The position numbers and the translations under genes are program-made. 64,000 bases of DNA. It comes from Halorussus caseinilyticus. Its GTDB lineage: Archaea > Halobacteriota > Halobacteria > Halobacteriales > Haladaptataceae. The notes under the pieces were generated by a model, which was given only the letters and a program-made list of their open reading frames with translations, did not search any database and was not told where the DNA came from. Below, one piece after another: positions 8,707 to 17,291 of this stretch. The stretch lies in NCBI RefSeq assembly GCF_029338395.1, contig NZ_CP119809.1:744001-808000 (forward strand), given 5' to 3'. Within the stretch, counting starts at the first letter, position 1; each line of letters opens with the position of its first letter.

Positions 8707-10233
8707 TTACGTGAGGTCGGGGACGTGAAGCACGTCGCCGGAGTTGGAGGACTCGCTCGGACACACGGTGTGGTTGTTCATGCCGTGGTACTTAGACCTG
8801 TGGGTGCCGTAACCGGTCGAACCGTGGACCGAGTGGTGGACGGCACCGCCGGCCGCGACCACAGGTGCGGCGAACGACGTTCCCGCGATGTTGTTGCCCG
8901 CGTCGGTGTCGAACGAGTAACACGCGTACACGTCCGGTTGGAACGAACGCTGTCCCGCGGCGTTGTAACACCACGAGCAGTACGTCGTGTTGAAGTTATC
9001 GTCGTAGTAGAGGATGCTCCCGTAGTTTGAGGCGGGGTCACAGCTATATCCACCCGAGCAACTTCCGTTGTAGCCACCGACGCCGATGGTGAAGTACGAC
9101 GTTGCGGGGTGGCAGACCTCGTACTCCTTGTCGTCGTTTCCGGTAGCGCACGTAATCATGTAGCCTGCGCTACAGTAGGAGTCGAGTTCCTCACAGAGCG
9201 TGCTGGGACACGTCCCCTCGTTGGCGGCCGTCTCGACGGACGTGCTACAAATCGGGATGTCGTTTTTCGTCGCGTAGTCTATCGCGTTGCGGAAGGCGCT
9301 GGTTACGACCTTGTTGTCGCTGTCGTCCCACACCTTGAGCGGTACGATGAGGTTGGATTCAGGGTCGCCTTCCTTGAGCATGTACGCAACGGTATCGGCA
9401 CAGTCCGTTCCGTGGCTATCGCCCGTTCGCCAGTCGCTGTCCACGAAGTCTTTCGCTTTGTTGGTGTCGATACCGATGGACTCGGCCCAGTTCTTACTCC
9501 ACGATGTGGTACTCGGATACCCGGTACCGATGACGCCGACCTGCGTGTAGGTCGTGAGGTCGTAGACCTCGCTGTCGAAGGAGTTGTGACTCGACGTTTT
9601 GAGGTCGTCTGCGGTCGGGTTGCTCGCCTGCGTCGAGATGTCGTTCGTCTCTCCGTCGGGGACCTCCAACGCCGGGTCGTGGCCGATTTCCAAAACGAAG
9701 TCGAGCGCCGCGATTTTCGGGATGTCGCCTACGGCGACGTTCGAGAGACCGACCTTGGTCGAGACAACATCCGGGACGAACACCACGTCGCCGTACTTCT
9801 TCAGTTCTTTGACCTCAGTCTCGGTCGGTCGCCAACCGTGAAGCGGTCGTTCGTACTGCCCCTTCGAGTACATCTCCGAGCGCTCGCCGCACGTGCTGAC
9901 AGTGAGGTCAACTGTGCCGCTGGCGCTGTCCGAGAGTTTCTGCCGGAGGTCGTGGGTCATGAGATGACCCACCTTTCCGGACTTCTCGTAGCTCTCGAGT
10001 TGTCGCTTGACGGATGGGAGTTCCGAGATGTGCCGGAAGTACGCATCGCTCTCGAACGAGGGTCCGGACCCCGTCTTCGGGTAGGGGTTCGGCGTCCGCT
10101 TTCGGCTCGGTGCGGCGAGGGCAGACGACGCTCCGACAAAACTCGTTGCAGTGACTACGCCGACGCCTTGGAGGAAACGACGGCGACCAGTTTCGCTACT
10201 GTACTCCGTTTCGTCGTTTTCTCGCGGGGACAT
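8707..10233 (-). CDS. Secreted S8 (subtilisin-like) family protein lacking the catalytic Asp
   Basis: 508 residues from the ATG at 10233 (MSPRENDETEYSSETGRRRF). A twin-arginine signal (GRRRFLQGVGVVTATSF) ends near APS. The peptidase core keeps the His (GDSHGTDCADTV, H274), the oxyanion Asn (CATGNDD, N366) and the nucleophile (AGTSFAAPVVAAGGA, S453). The Asp position, normally in a VIDTG motif, reads VIGTG, so the Asp is replaced by Gly236. The mature part has an exceptional number of Cys residues for a haloarchaeal protein, suggesting disulfides. It could be a pseudoprotease or use another acid. Residue numbers are for this start. Confidence 0.82.
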   Translation of the reverse strand: MSPRENDETEYSSETGRRRFLQGVGVVTATSFVGASSALAAPSRKRTPNPYPKTGSGPSFESDAYFRHISELPSVKRQLESYEKSGKVGHLMTHDLRQKLSDSASGTVDLTVSTCGERSEMYSKGQYERPLHGWRPTETEVKELKKYGDVVFVPDVVSTKVGLSNVAVGDIPKIAALDFVLEIGHDPALEVPDGETNDISTQASNPTADDLKTSSHNSFDSEVYDLTTYTQVGVIGTGYPSTTSWSKNWAESIGIDTNKAKDFVDSDWRTGDSHGTDCADTVAYMLKEGDPESNLIVPLKVWDDSDNKVVTSAFRNAIDYATKNDIPICSTSVETAANEGTCPSTLCEELDSYCSAGYMITCATGNDDKEYEVCHPATSYFTIGVGGYNGSCSGGYSCDPASNYGSILYYDDNFNTTYCSWCYNAAGQRSFQPDVYACYSFDTDAGNNIAGTSFAAPVVAAGGAVHHSVHGSTGYGTHRSKYHGMNNHTVCPSESSNSGDVLHVPDLT

Positions 10234-10469
10234 CACCGCGATTATATCCACACAAGTGTTAAAAATCTAATGGCAAAAAAGTAAATTACAACGCTAATGT
10301 AGAACTGATAGTTCGATTCGGGCCGTAGTTCGACCAGCGGTGCGTATTTCAAGGAGGGTCTAGCCCGTGGCCGGTCCAGTCTGGACTCGACGGACGGTCA
10401 CCTACGGGACGCGGACGACGGAAAAATTCGAAAGTCGGACGAACCGGTTCGACGGAACCGAGCGAGGCG

Positions 10470-10883
10470 TCAGTCGTCCAAGTCCTCAACGGCGTCGGCG
10501 ATGCGCTGGAGTTGGCGGGTCGCGTCCCGAACTTCGTCGCGGAGTTGTCGCACCTCGCGGACGAGTTCCTCGTTGCCAGCGGACTCTTCCTCGCGGCCGG
10601 GGCCGCCCATTCCGGGCGGGCCGCCGCCCATGCCGCCGGGTCCGCCGCCGCCCATCATGCCGCCCATCATCTGCGCGAACGGGTTGCCCCCGCCCATGCC
10701 GCCGGGACCGCCGCCGCCCATCATCTCTTCCATCTTCTCGCGTCGGTCGCCCTCCTCGCCCTCGCCTTCCTCGGCGCGCTTCTCTCGAATCTCCTCGACT
10801 CGCTCGCGGAAGGACTTCTCCTCGCCCTCGCCGCCTTCGGATTCGGTTTCGTCAGGTGCGTTCTCGTTGGAGTCGTCTGCCAT
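10470..10883 (-). CDS. Gly/Met-rich low-complexity protein
   Basis: 137 residues. The N-terminus is a highly acidic charged helix (residues 1-50), the middle (about 51-97) is Gly/Met/Pro repeats such as EEMMGGGGPGGMGGGNPF, and the C-terminus is a helix (ELVREVRQLRDEVRDATRQL). The overall form suggests a coiled-coil tail on a disordered linker. I recognise no domain. The reverse strand is also open in this stretch because of composition, but the acidic reading is the haloarchaeal-like one. It stands alone. Function unknown. Confidence 0.65.
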   Translation of the reverse strand: MADDSNENAPDETESEGGEGEEKSFRERVEEIREKRAEEGEGEEGDRREKMEEMMGGGGPGGMGGGNPFAQMMGGMMGGGGPGGMGGGPPGMGGPGREEESAGNEELVREVRQLRDEVRDATRQLQRIADAVEDLDD

Positions 10884-11193
10884 GCGTCGGGGTTCGGGTC
10901 CGAAGTGGAAAAACGTGGTGTCTCGGTCTGACGGCCGAGACCCGAGAGTCGGCGGCGGCCTTCGCGGGCTTGGAGTCGTATATTTATTGCTCTAAGCAAT
11001 GCGAAAGCATGTTTTGCAATCGTATAGTTGCTTCTCCGGTCGTTACCGTCCGACCGGCGCGTGGTGGGGAGACCCTCGTACGTGGCGCGACCCGCAGGGT
11101 CGCGCCGTCACCGGCACGCGTCGCTCACACTTCCGAACGGTCGCGGACCGAATCGCGCGAAAAACCGACGCCGCCCGCGTCGCACCCGACGAG
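10884..11193. other. Non-coding stretch between two minus-strand genes
   Basis: No convincing gene. The left part holds an AT-rich patch near 10976-11032 (TATTTATTGC and neighbours) that would suit the promoter of the Gly/Met-rich gene. The right part is GC-rich and contains the perfect hairpin at 11084-11106. Confidence 0.5.
11084..11106 (-). terminator. Perfect 10-bp-stem hairpin downstream of the HAH_0734-like gene
   Basis: Arms 11084-11093 and 11097-11106 are perfect reverse complements around a 3-base loop. It lies 88 bases past the stop codon of the minus-strand gene at 11194 and about 200 bases before the next start at 10883. The role as a terminator or transcript end is inferred from position and shape. 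Confidence 0.4.
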
Positions 11194-11463
11194 TTACGCG
11201 ACGGCGACTTCCTCGGCGCGCTTCACGATGTCGATGTCCTCGGCGTCCGCCGACTCGGTTTCGAGCCAGTGGGGGACGTAGTTTCGCTTCTCGAAGTCCT
11301 CGCGCTCGTCTTCGGTGCCGATGACGCACCACAGTTGGGGTTCGTCGGGACCGTGCCAGTCGCCCTGCCGACTGATGGCGAAGCAGACGCGCTCGTCGCC
11401 GTCGTAGTCGATGACGGCGTTCTTCCGGATGCCGGGGTCCCCGTGGATGATGAGTCGCTTCAT
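11194..11463 (-). CDS. HAH_0734-like small protein
   Basis: 89 residues beginning MKRLIIHGDPGIRKNAVIDYDG and continuing with CFAISRQGDWHGPDEPQLWCV. This is a small conserved haloarchaeal family, named from memory after Haloarcula HAH_0734, with no assigned function. The two Cys and several Trp/His residues are spread without a metal-binding spacing. I chose the ATG at 11463; the open frame extends upstream to 11727 only through repeat DNA that reads as basic low-complexity peptide. There is no operon partner. Confidence 0.8.
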   Translation of the reverse strand: MKRLIIHGDPGIRKNAVIDYDGDERVCFAISRQGDWHGPDEPQLWCVIGTEDEREDFEKRNYVPHWLETESADAEDIDIVKRAEEVAVA

Positions 11464-11898
11464 GCGCGGCGATTCGGAAGGCGCGGGGTTAAACGCTTCG
11501 GGACTGCTTCGTCGCGGATTTTCGGCGGTCTTCGCGTTCGGTCGGCCTTCGAGCGTCATCACCGACGACGGCACAGTCATCGCTACTGTCGGGACCGCGA
11601 CGACGAAGGCCCCGAAAGCCCCCGCCCGCTCGCTACGTACCGCAGGAACCGGAGAGACTGCCTTTTCCTCGAAAGCCCCCGCCCGCTCGCGGTCGCTCTG
11701 CGGGATATTCTCGTTCGCTTCGCTCACTCGAATAGTAGCCCGCAGAGACGACCACGTAAACGCGAGCGGGCGGCCCCTTTATCCACCCGACGGCGGTTGG
11801 TTGGCCGAGCGTTTGCTGGCGGTTGGTGAGACGAGCGTTCGCTGGCGGTTGGTGAGACGAGCGGGCGAAAAATCGAGGGAAATCGGGAAGCGACCGGG
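11464..11898. repeat. Interspersed-repeat region with internal direct repeats (family 2)
   Basis: No gene of its own. Positions 11613-11633 and 11670-11690 are identical 21-base direct repeats. Positions 11654-11680 match 18792-18818 exactly in inverted orientation over 27 bases. Positions 11811-11836 and 11837-11862 are two 26-base tandem units differing at one base (core GGCGGTTGGTGAGACGAG). The same core with one change reappears near 31085. The combination suggests a remnant of a small non-autonomous element. Confidence 0.65.
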
Positions 11899-12801
11899 TT
11901 AGACGTACGAACCGAGGTGGTTCTGGTGGTAGACGATTTCGTCCGAGAGGTTCGTCAGGTAGCCCGAGTGGTTGTCGCCGACCTGACCGGTCCCGTCGAA
12001 GTCGGTGTAGTTCGGCGCGGGCGTGTTGCCGTCTTCGGCACCCGTCTCGCCGAGGGCTTGGTCGAACTCGATGGTGTTGTAAACCCACTGAAGAACGTCG
12101 TCGGCCTCGCTGTAGTAGTTGAACGCGCCCGTGACCACGTTAGAGATGGCGTTGTAGGTATCGGGCCACTCTTGGGTAGGCGCTTCGTTGTCCTGTGCGG
12201 CACCGAGCAGGTGAGTCGTGAGGACTTCGTAGCCGTTGTCCGTGAACCACGACCCGTTCAGCGACCGGAGCGAACTCAGCAGAACCTGCGCGCCCAGCGA
12301 GTGACTGACGAACCGGACGTTCGCGCTCGGGCAGTTGTACTTGAGGTCCACCGCGAACTGGGCGAGTTTCGGACCGTTGCCCTGCGCGGCATTCTGGGCC
12401 TCGCCCCATCCGTAGTCTACGCCGCCGCCAACGTCGTTGTCCCACGTGTAGCCGACGACGGTACCGTCGTATCCGGCCGCGGTGAGTTCGTCTCGGGCGT
12501 GGCTAATCTTGTCGTGGGCGGCTTGTTCGGCGTCCGACTCGCTACTCTTCTTGTCCCATCCGTGGATGAAGACGGTCAGGTCGCCGACGCAACCCGTATC
12601 GACGCCGGGCACGTCGCCGCTGGTGTCGTACTCGAAGGTCCCGTACCCGGACTTGAGGTTGCCGTCGTCGTCGAAGTGGTCCCGCGTCGAGATGAGGGGC
12701 ACGTCCGACGCCGCCGCGGTGCCGGTGGAACCGACGACTGCGGCGAGTCCGGTGGTGGTCACTGCGCTACGCTTCAGAAACGTCCGTCGATTGAACGTCA
12801 T
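11899..12801 (-). CDS. Secreted alpha/beta hydrolase (lipase-like), Tat-exported
   Basis: 300 residues. A textbook twin-arginine signal (NRRTFLKRSAVTTTG) ends near AAASDVP. The mature part has a lipase-type oxyanion segment (LTVFIHGWDKK, about residue 80) and a nucleophile elbow SHSLG with Ser about 168. Candidate acid and His residues lie further on (YSEADDVLQW, HQNHLGSYV). Only three Cys are present. It would act outside the cell on an ester or lipid, but the substrate is not apparent. It is alone on the minus strand, with an AT-rich promoter region at 12810-12860. Confidence 0.82.
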   Translation of the reverse strand: MTFNRRTFLKRSAVTTTGLAAVVGSTGTAAASDVPLISTRDHFDDDGNLKSGYGTFEYDTSGDVPGVDTGCVGDLTVFIHGWDKKSSESDAEQAAHDKISHARDELTAAGYDGTVVGYTWDNDVGGGVDYGWGEAQNAAQGNGPKLAQFAVDLKYNCPSANVRFVSHSLGAQVLLSSLRSLNGSWFTDNGYEVLTTHLLGAAQDNEAPTQEWPDTYNAISNVVTGAFNYYSEADDVLQWVYNTIEFDQALGETGAEDGNTPAPNYTDFDGTGQVGDNHSGYLTNLSDEIVYHQNHLGSYV

Positions 12802-12863
12802 GATACCACCATCTACGCGGTTTCACTTATTACTTTCTTACACAAAAATAAATGTGGAAACAG

Positions 12864-13259
12864 TTATCGGAGGAAGTCCGCGATTGCGTCGGCCACAGAG
12901 TCGTGTCGGTTCTCGACTCGGCGCTCGTAGCAGGTCGTACAGACGAGACCCGAGTCGCCGACCGGCGTGCGCTCGGGGTCGTCCCGTCCGAAGTAGTAGC
13001 CGCAGTCGGCACACACCAACAGTTCGTCCACCGGTACGAGCCACCCCCTGAGCGACCCGTAAGCCGCTTCCCCGGAGAGCAGGTCGTCGGGCGCGAGTTC
13101 GTCGGGCCAGTGGGCCGACCGCGCGAGACGGTCGGCGTGGTTCTCGTTGACGTGGGTGGCCCCTCGTTCGCGGGCGTGCCGTCTGGCCGCGGCGCTGTTC
13201 TCGCCGGTCGCGTGGACGCGGTGGTCGCAGTGGACGCACTCGAAGCGATGTTCGGCCAT
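12864..13259 (-). CDS. Zinc-finger protein with two Cys pairs
   Basis: 131 residues from the ATG at 13259 (MAEHRFECVHCDHRVHATG). A Cys pair with following His residues opens the protein (CVHC, HDRVHATG-like). A second ribbon lies in the C-terminal half (LLVCADCGYYFGRDDPER, then LVCTTCYERR). It is probably a small metal-binding, nucleic-acid or regulatory protein, but I do not recognise the family. Its start overlaps the stop of a possible 75-residue frame (TAATG junction). The longer frame upstream is basic and not protein-like. Confidence 0.7.
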   Translation of the reverse strand: MAEHRFECVHCDHRVHATGENSAAARRHARERGATHVNENHADRLARSAHWPDELAPDDLLSGEAAYGSLRGWLVPVDELLVCADCGYYFGRDDPERTPVGDSGLVCTTCYERRVENRHDSVADAIADFLR

Positions 13260-13486
13260 TATACTGACTCGTGAGACTCGCTTCGTTCGGCGTTCGGTAC
13301 TGCTCGCTCGGCGAGTTCGCAGACGCTCGCCTCGCCCTTGGGCACCCGACAACTCCGGCGGGTCTGCCGGAAGTGGGAGTCGCGCGCACGCGGACTCCCC
13401 CGCCGGTGAGTCAGGTAGTCGTTCCGGACGCGCTGGACCGGCGCACTCGCCCCTGCCGAAGTCAGCAGTTCGGCGATGCCGGTCAT
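13259..13486 (-). CDS. Possible small ORF coupled to the zinc-finger gene
   Basis: 75 codons beginning MTGIAELLTSAGASAPVQRV. It ends in a TAATG overlap with the next start, the arrangement of translationally coupled genes. The composition is Arg-rich rather than acidic and no domain is visible, so it may be chance. Listed at low confidence because of the stop-start overlap alone. Confidence 0.25.
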   Translation of the reverse strand: MTGIAELLTSAGASAPVQRVRNDYLTHRRGSPRARDSHFRQTRRSCRVPKGEASVCELAERAVPNAERSESHESV

Positions 13487-13808
13487 CGTCCGTCCCCTCG
13501 CCTCGGACGTTGACACGCGAGCGACCCCGTACCGTCCATTTCCGTACCGCGCGCCCCGAGTTACATGACAGATTTTCATAGTCTCCTCCGAGGACCGCGG
13601 GTCGGGCCGCGAGCGCCGACACACCACCACGTCCCGTCGTTCCGCGGTCGTTACCCCGACATTTGGCGGGGCGTAACTTAAAATCGCTCCACGCGAGGTG
13701 AAAGTAAAATCGGCGGCGACCCGACCGGGGTTCGGACTCGGCGACGGCGATTGTGAACCAAACGGGTTTTAAGCCCCGTGGCCTTACACCACGGCAAGGT
13801 AGATATCT
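13487..13808. other. Non-coding region upstream of the translation operon
   Basis: No supported gene. A TATA-like TTTTAAG at 13767-13773 is followed by a 6-bp-stem inverted repeat around 13776-13794 (CCGTGG and CCACGG arms) and then the start of rpl44e at 13809. This is the likely promoter and leader of the operon. Confidence 0.5.
13767..13773 (+). promoter_or_regulatory. Putative TATA box of the rpl44e operon
   Basis: The sequence TTTTAAG lies 36 bases before the rpl44e start codon, within a GC-rich surround, so a short leader carrying the CCGTGG/CCACGG hairpin would result. Assigned by position only. Confidence 0.4.
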
Positions 13809-14090
13809 ATGCAGATGCCACGACGGTTCAATACGTACTGCCCGCACTGCAAGGCACACGAAGAACACGAAGTCGAGAAGGTTCGTACCGGTCGCTCGAC
13901 CGGGATGAAGTGGGACCAGCGCAAACAGCGCGAAGGCTCGAAGGGTATCGGGAACCGCGGCCGGTTCTCCAAGGTGCCCGGCGGGGACAAGCCCACGAAG
14001 AAGACCGACCTCAAGTACCGCTGTAGCGAGTGTGGCAAGGCCCACCTCCGAGAGGGATGGCGCGCTGGCCGACTGGAGTTCCAGGAGTAA
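13809..14090 (+). CDS. rpl44e: 50S ribosomal protein L44e
   Basis: 93 residues, the usual family length. A zinc ribbon is made by Cys pairs near the start ([17 protein letters not shown]) and end ([20 protein letters not shown]). The basic centre ([18 protein letters not shown]) would contact 23S rRNA near the E site. It is the first gene of a conserved archaeal block rpl44e-rps27e-aif2a-nop10-pac2 and is followed after three bases by rps27e. Confidence 0.97.
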   Translation: MQMPRRFNTYCPHCKAHEEHEVEKVRTGRSTGMKWDQRKQREGSKGIGNRGRFSKVPGGDKPTKKTDLKYRCSECGKAHLREGWRAGRLEFQE

Positions 14091-14093
14091 ACC

Positions 14094-14267
14094 ATGGCAG
14101 GAAACTTTTACACCGTCCAATGCCCGGACTGTGACAACGAACAGACCGTCTTCGGCAAAGCCTCGACCGAGGTCGCGTGCGCCGTCTGCGGTGCGACCCT
14201 CGCTCGGCCGACCGGCGGCGACGCCGAATTCGAAGGCGAAGTGACCGAGACGGTAGAAGCGCGATGA
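14094..14267 (+). CDS. rps27e: 30S ribosomal protein S27e
   Basis: 57 residues ([20 protein letters not shown]). A four-Cys zinc ribbon is formed by CPDC and CAVCGATL, as in archaeal S27e. The stop codon overlaps the start of aIF2-alpha in an ATGA junction, a sign of translational coupling. Confidence 0.96.
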   Translation: MAGNFYTVQCPDCDNEQTVFGKASTEVACAVCGATLARPTGGDAEFEGEVTETVEAR

Positions 14268-15064
14268 AGTACAGCGGCTGGCCTGAACCCGGCGAACTCG
14301 TCGTCGGGAAGATAGACGAAATCGAGGACTTCGGCGTCTTCGTGGACCTCTCGGAGTACGAGGGCAAGCGTGGTCTCATCCACGTCAGCGAAGTCGCCAG
14401 CGGGTGGATTAAGAACATCCGCGACCACGTCAACGAGGGCCAGACGGTCGTCTGCAAGGTACTCGAGGTAGACGAGAGCGCCCAGCAGATTGACCTCTCG
14501 CTGAAGGACGTAAACGACCACCAGCACTCCGAGAAGATTCAGGAGTGGAAAAACGAGCAGAAGGCGGACAACTGGATGGAACTGGCCTTCGGCGAGGACG
14601 TGGACGACGACAAGTACGCGCACGTCGCCAACGAGATGCTCGCGGAGTTCGGCGGTCTCTACAGCGGCTTCGAACAGGCGGCCATCCACGGTCCCGAAGC
14701 CCTCGAAGACAGCGACCTGACCGACGAGGAAGTCGAGCGAATCGTGGACACCGCCCGCGAGAACGTCTCGGTGCCCTACGTCAAGGTCACGGGCTACGTG
14801 GACCTCGAAAGCTCCGCGGAGAGCGGCGTGGACGACATCAAGGAAGCCCTCCAAGCCGCGGAGGGCAACGGCGACATCCCCGAAGAGGTCGAACTCGAAG
14901 TGACCTACGTGGGTGCGCCCGAGTACCGCATCCGGGTGAAAGCGCCCAACTACAAGACCGCCGAGTCCCAACTCGAAGAGAGCGCGGCGCGCGCGCGCTC
15001 TGCCATCGAGTCGGTCGGCGGCACGGGGTCGTTCCACCGCGAACGACAGACCGAAGACGAGTAA
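14264..15064 (+). CDS. eif2a: Translation initiation factor aIF2 subunit alpha
   Basis: 266 residues. This is the subunit of the heterotrimeric aIF2 that helps bring initiator Met-tRNA to the small ribosomal subunit. Residues 1-85 are an S1-type RNA-binding domain ([35 protein letters not shown]). A helical middle (about 90-175) and an alpha/beta C-terminal domain ([29 protein letters not shown]) follow, matching the family from end to end. The ATG at 14264 overlaps the rps27e stop. There is no eukaryote-style regulatory Ser loop obvious. Confidence 0.96.
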   Translation: MKYSGWPEPGELVVGKIDEIEDFGVFVDLSEYEGKRGLIHVSEVASGWIKNIRDHVNEGQTVVCKVLEVDESAQQIDLSLKDVNDHQHSEKIQEWKNEQKADNWMELAFGEDVDDDKYAHVANEMLAEFGGLYSGFEQAAIHGPEALEDSDLTDEEVERIVDTARENVSVPYVKVTGYVDLESSAESGVDDIKEALQAAEGNGDIPEEVELEVTYVGAPEYRIRVKAPNYKTAESQLEESAARARSAIESVGGTGSFHRERQTEDE

Positions 15065-15092
15065 GCCGACGAACGCCGACGACGAACCGACA

Positions 15093-15275
15093 ATGAAATC
15101 CGACATTCGCGTCTGCTCGGCGTGGCGCGACCGCCACGTTCGGCCGGTTTACACCCTTTCTGAGACCTGTCCGGAGTGCGGAGCCGACGCCGTCAACAGC
15201 GCACCCGCGCCGTTCAATCCCGAGGACCCGCATGGCGAATACCGACGCGCACTTAAGGAGCGCGCCCGCGAGTAA
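15093..15275 (+). CDS. nop10: H/ACA RNP protein Nop10
   Basis: 60 residues, the normal Nop10 size. It is a core subunit of the H/ACA ribonucleoprotein that guides pseudouridylation of rRNA. Visible motifs are the N-terminal CSAWRDRHVRPVYTLSETCPECG with the zinc-ribbon Cys residues and the C-terminal PAPFNPEDPHGEYRRALK tail that binds Cbf5. It lies 28 bases after aIF2-alpha, the usual archaeal context. Confidence 0.96.
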   Translation: MKSDIRVCSAWRDRHVRPVYTLSETCPECGADAVNSAPAPFNPEDPHGEYRRALKERARE

Positions 15276-15280
15276 GCCAT

Positions 15281-16039
15281 ATGAACGAACTCGACATCGA
15301 GGCAGTCGCCGACCCAGACCTGCGGGACCCGGTTCTCGTCGAGGGACTACCGGGCGTGGGTCACGTCGGAAAACTCGCGGCCGACCACCTCGTCGAAGAG
15401 AAAGAAAGCGAGTTGGTGCGACGAGTCTACTCCGAACACCTCCCGCCGCAGGTATCGGTCTCCGACGACGGCACGACTGAACTGGCGTGCGCGGAGATTC
15501 ACGCCGTCGAACTCGAGGACCGCGACCTGTTGGTACTGACCGGCGACCATCAGGCCAGCGACAACGCGGGCCACTACCGACTGACCGGCGCGTTCCTCGA
15601 CGCGGCCGAGTCGTTCGAAGTCGAGACGGTCTACGCACTCGGCGGCGTTCCGACGGGCGAACTCATGGACGAGTACGCAGTCGTCGGCGCGGCAACCGAC
15701 GCCGACTTCGTTGCGGAACTGGAGGACGCGGGCGTCGAGTTCCGCGAGGACGAACCCGCGGGCGGCATCGTCGGTACCAGCGGTCTCTTGCTCGGACTCG
15801 GCGAGCGCCGTGGACTCCGCGCGACCTGTCTGATGGGCGAGACCAGCGGCTACCTCGTTGACCCCAAGAGCGCGCGGGCCGTCCTCGAAGTGTTAGAGGA
15901 CGTACTCGGCTTCGAGGTCAACTTCGACTCGCTGGAGGAACGCGCCGAGGAGATGGAAGACGTGGCGAACAAGATTCAGGAGATGGAGAACCAGCAGTCC
16001 GGGATGCCAAGCGACGAGAACCTGCGGTACATCGGGTAA
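15281..16039 (+). CDS. Proteasome assembly chaperone family protein (PAC2)
   Basis: 252 residues of the PAC2/COG2047 type: LVEGLPGVGHVGKLAADHLVE near the start, LLVLTGDHQASDNAGHYRLTG in the middle and TSGLLLGLGERRGLRATCLMGET later. The C-terminus is a charged helix (RAEEMEDVANKIQEMENQQ). Archaeal members are thought to help proteasome assembly or an ATP-grasp-linked function; the role here is by family only. It starts six bases after nop10 and closes the operon. It converges with the next gene, three bases apart. Confidence 0.9.
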   Translation: MNELDIEAVADPDLRDPVLVEGLPGVGHVGKLAADHLVEEKESELVRRVYSEHLPPQVSVSDDGTTELACAEIHAVELEDRDLLVLTGDHQASDNAGHYRLTGAFLDAAESFEVETVYALGGVPTGELMDEYAVVGAATDADFVAELEDAGVEFREDEPAGGIVGTSGLLLGLGERRGLRATCLMGETSGYLVDPKSARAVLEVLEDVLGFEVNFDSLEERAEEMEDVANKIQEMENQQSGMPSDENLRYIG

Positions 16040-16041
16040 CG

Positions 16042-16578
16042 CTACTCGAACAGTTCGTATTTTCGCTCGGAGTAGGTGTGATACGTCGCCGAGAGTCCGA
16101 ACAGCGCCACGAGGTACCACGACCAGAACTCGATACCGAACTGGGAGACGAACACGAGGTCGAACTGAACCGCCAGAAGCGTGACGACGCCGAGGACGCT
16201 CACGCCGAGGTAGTAGGTCGCCCACGAGATGTCGTCTTCCGAGACCACTTCCATGTACACTTCGACCTCCTCGGCCCGTTCGCGGAGTTCTAACACCTGC
16301 TCGCGCTGGTCGTAGTCTACGATTTCGAGGTCGTCGAGTTTCGGGAGGTGCGTCTGATGAAGCGAGACGTAGACGCTCTTGCGCACGTCGCGGGGCGGCG
16401 GCGACTCCCCGGTCTCGACGGTGGCGATGTGTTCGGCCAGCGCGTCCACCGACAGCGGCCCGTCGGCGTCTCGGAGGTGTTGAATCGCGTGCCGCCGCCG
16501 GTCGTTCCGAAGGACGTTGTGTATCTCGCCGGGTTCGAGTTCGCCTTTGCGGTCCGAGTTCGAGTCCTTTACTGTCAT
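16042..16578 (-). CDS. DUF7344-like winged-helix regulator with two membrane helices
   Basis: 178 residues. The N-terminal half (about 20-100) is a winged helix of the haloarchaeal type (NVLRNDRRRHAIQHLRDADG, then RKSVYVSLHQTHLPKLDDL). The C-terminal half has two hydrophobic segments (YYLGVSVLGVVTLLAVQF, WYLVALFGLSATYHTY), so the DNA-binding part would be tethered at the membrane. A paralogue with the same layout lies at 48769-49332. Targets are unknown. Confidence 0.82.
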   Translation of the reverse strand: MTVKDSNSDRKGELEPGEIHNVLRNDRRRHAIQHLRDADGPLSVDALAEHIATVETGESPPPRDVRKSVYVSLHQTHLPKLDDLEIVDYDQREQVLELRERAEEVEVYMEVVSEDDISWATYYLGVSVLGVVTLLAVQFDLVFVSQFGIEFWSWYLVALFGLSATYHTYSERKYELFE

Positions 16579-16715
16579 ATGTTAGAAACTATACGGGTGT
16601 GACATACTGTTCGTTCAATCTAAGGCGACGGACATTAATGTTATCCCCGTTCGGGACGGCGCGCCCTCGGAAGACCGGCGGGAGATTCTTTACCGCACAG
16701 TCCCTACACCCTCGC

Positions 16716-17291
16716 GTGTTGCCCGAATGGTTGGTCGTCGGTCTCTGGCTTTCGGCCGGGGTCGGGGTCCTCATCGGCGTCATCTTCGTCGCCGGGGCGC
16801 GGCTCTACCCGAACCCGCCCTCGAACGCCACCTACACCACTGGTGAGGGCCGACGCCGCGTCGAGATTCGCCAGTACCTCTCGGCCATCGGCGAGACGTT
16901 CGCCGAGGACCACTTCGTTGAGGGTCAACACGTCGCGTTCTACCTCCCCGAACGCGACGTGGCAATCACCTTCGACGCTCGGGCCTACTTCCGAATCGAG
17001 CGGTCGCCGACCTACGCGGTCCTCGTGGAACACGAGATGCCCGGCATGCATCTGGGCGACCGCCTGCCGTTCGAGACGCCCGACGTGTCCGACGACGACG
17101 AGGACGAACGCGTGGACCCGACCGAAGCGGCGTTCGCCATCCTCGGGGTGCCCCGCGGAGCGACCCTCTCGGAGGTCAAACGCGCCTACCGGGAGAAGGT
17201 CAAGGAGGTCCACCCCGACCACGGCGGCGACCACGAGGAATTCCAACAGGTCCGGGAGGCCTACACCACGGCGAAGAACCGCGTGAGCTAG
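16716..17291 (+). CDS. Membrane-anchored J-domain (DnaJ-like) protein
   Basis: About 191 residues from GTG 16716 (TTG at 16719 is equally possible: LPEWLVVGLWLSAGVGV). An N-terminal membrane helix precedes a beta-rich region (FYLPERDVAITFDARAYF). A C-terminal J domain (about 145-190) starts at AAFAILGVPRGATLSEVKRAYREK and carries the key HPD (KEVHPDHGG). It would recruit and stimulate an Hsp70 at the membrane. The longer open frame from 16599 has a basic leader with no similarity to the rest. It converges with the gene at 17288, overlapping four bases. Confidence 0.85.
   Translation: MLPEWLVVGLWLSAGVGVLIGVIFVAGARLYPNPPSNATYTTGEGRRRVEIRQYLSAIGETFAEDHFVEGQHVAFYLPERDVAITFDARAYFRIERSPTYAVLVEHEMPGMHLGDRLPFETPDVSDDDEDERVDPTEAAFAILGVPRGATLSEVKRAYREKVKEVHPDHGGDHEEFQQVREAYTTAKNRVS

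Noticed and set aside
10501-10995. Plus-strand frame opposite the Gly/Met-rich gene
   Set aside because: Pro/Ser-rich low-complexity peptide; the acidic minus-strand reading fits haloarchaeal proteins better.
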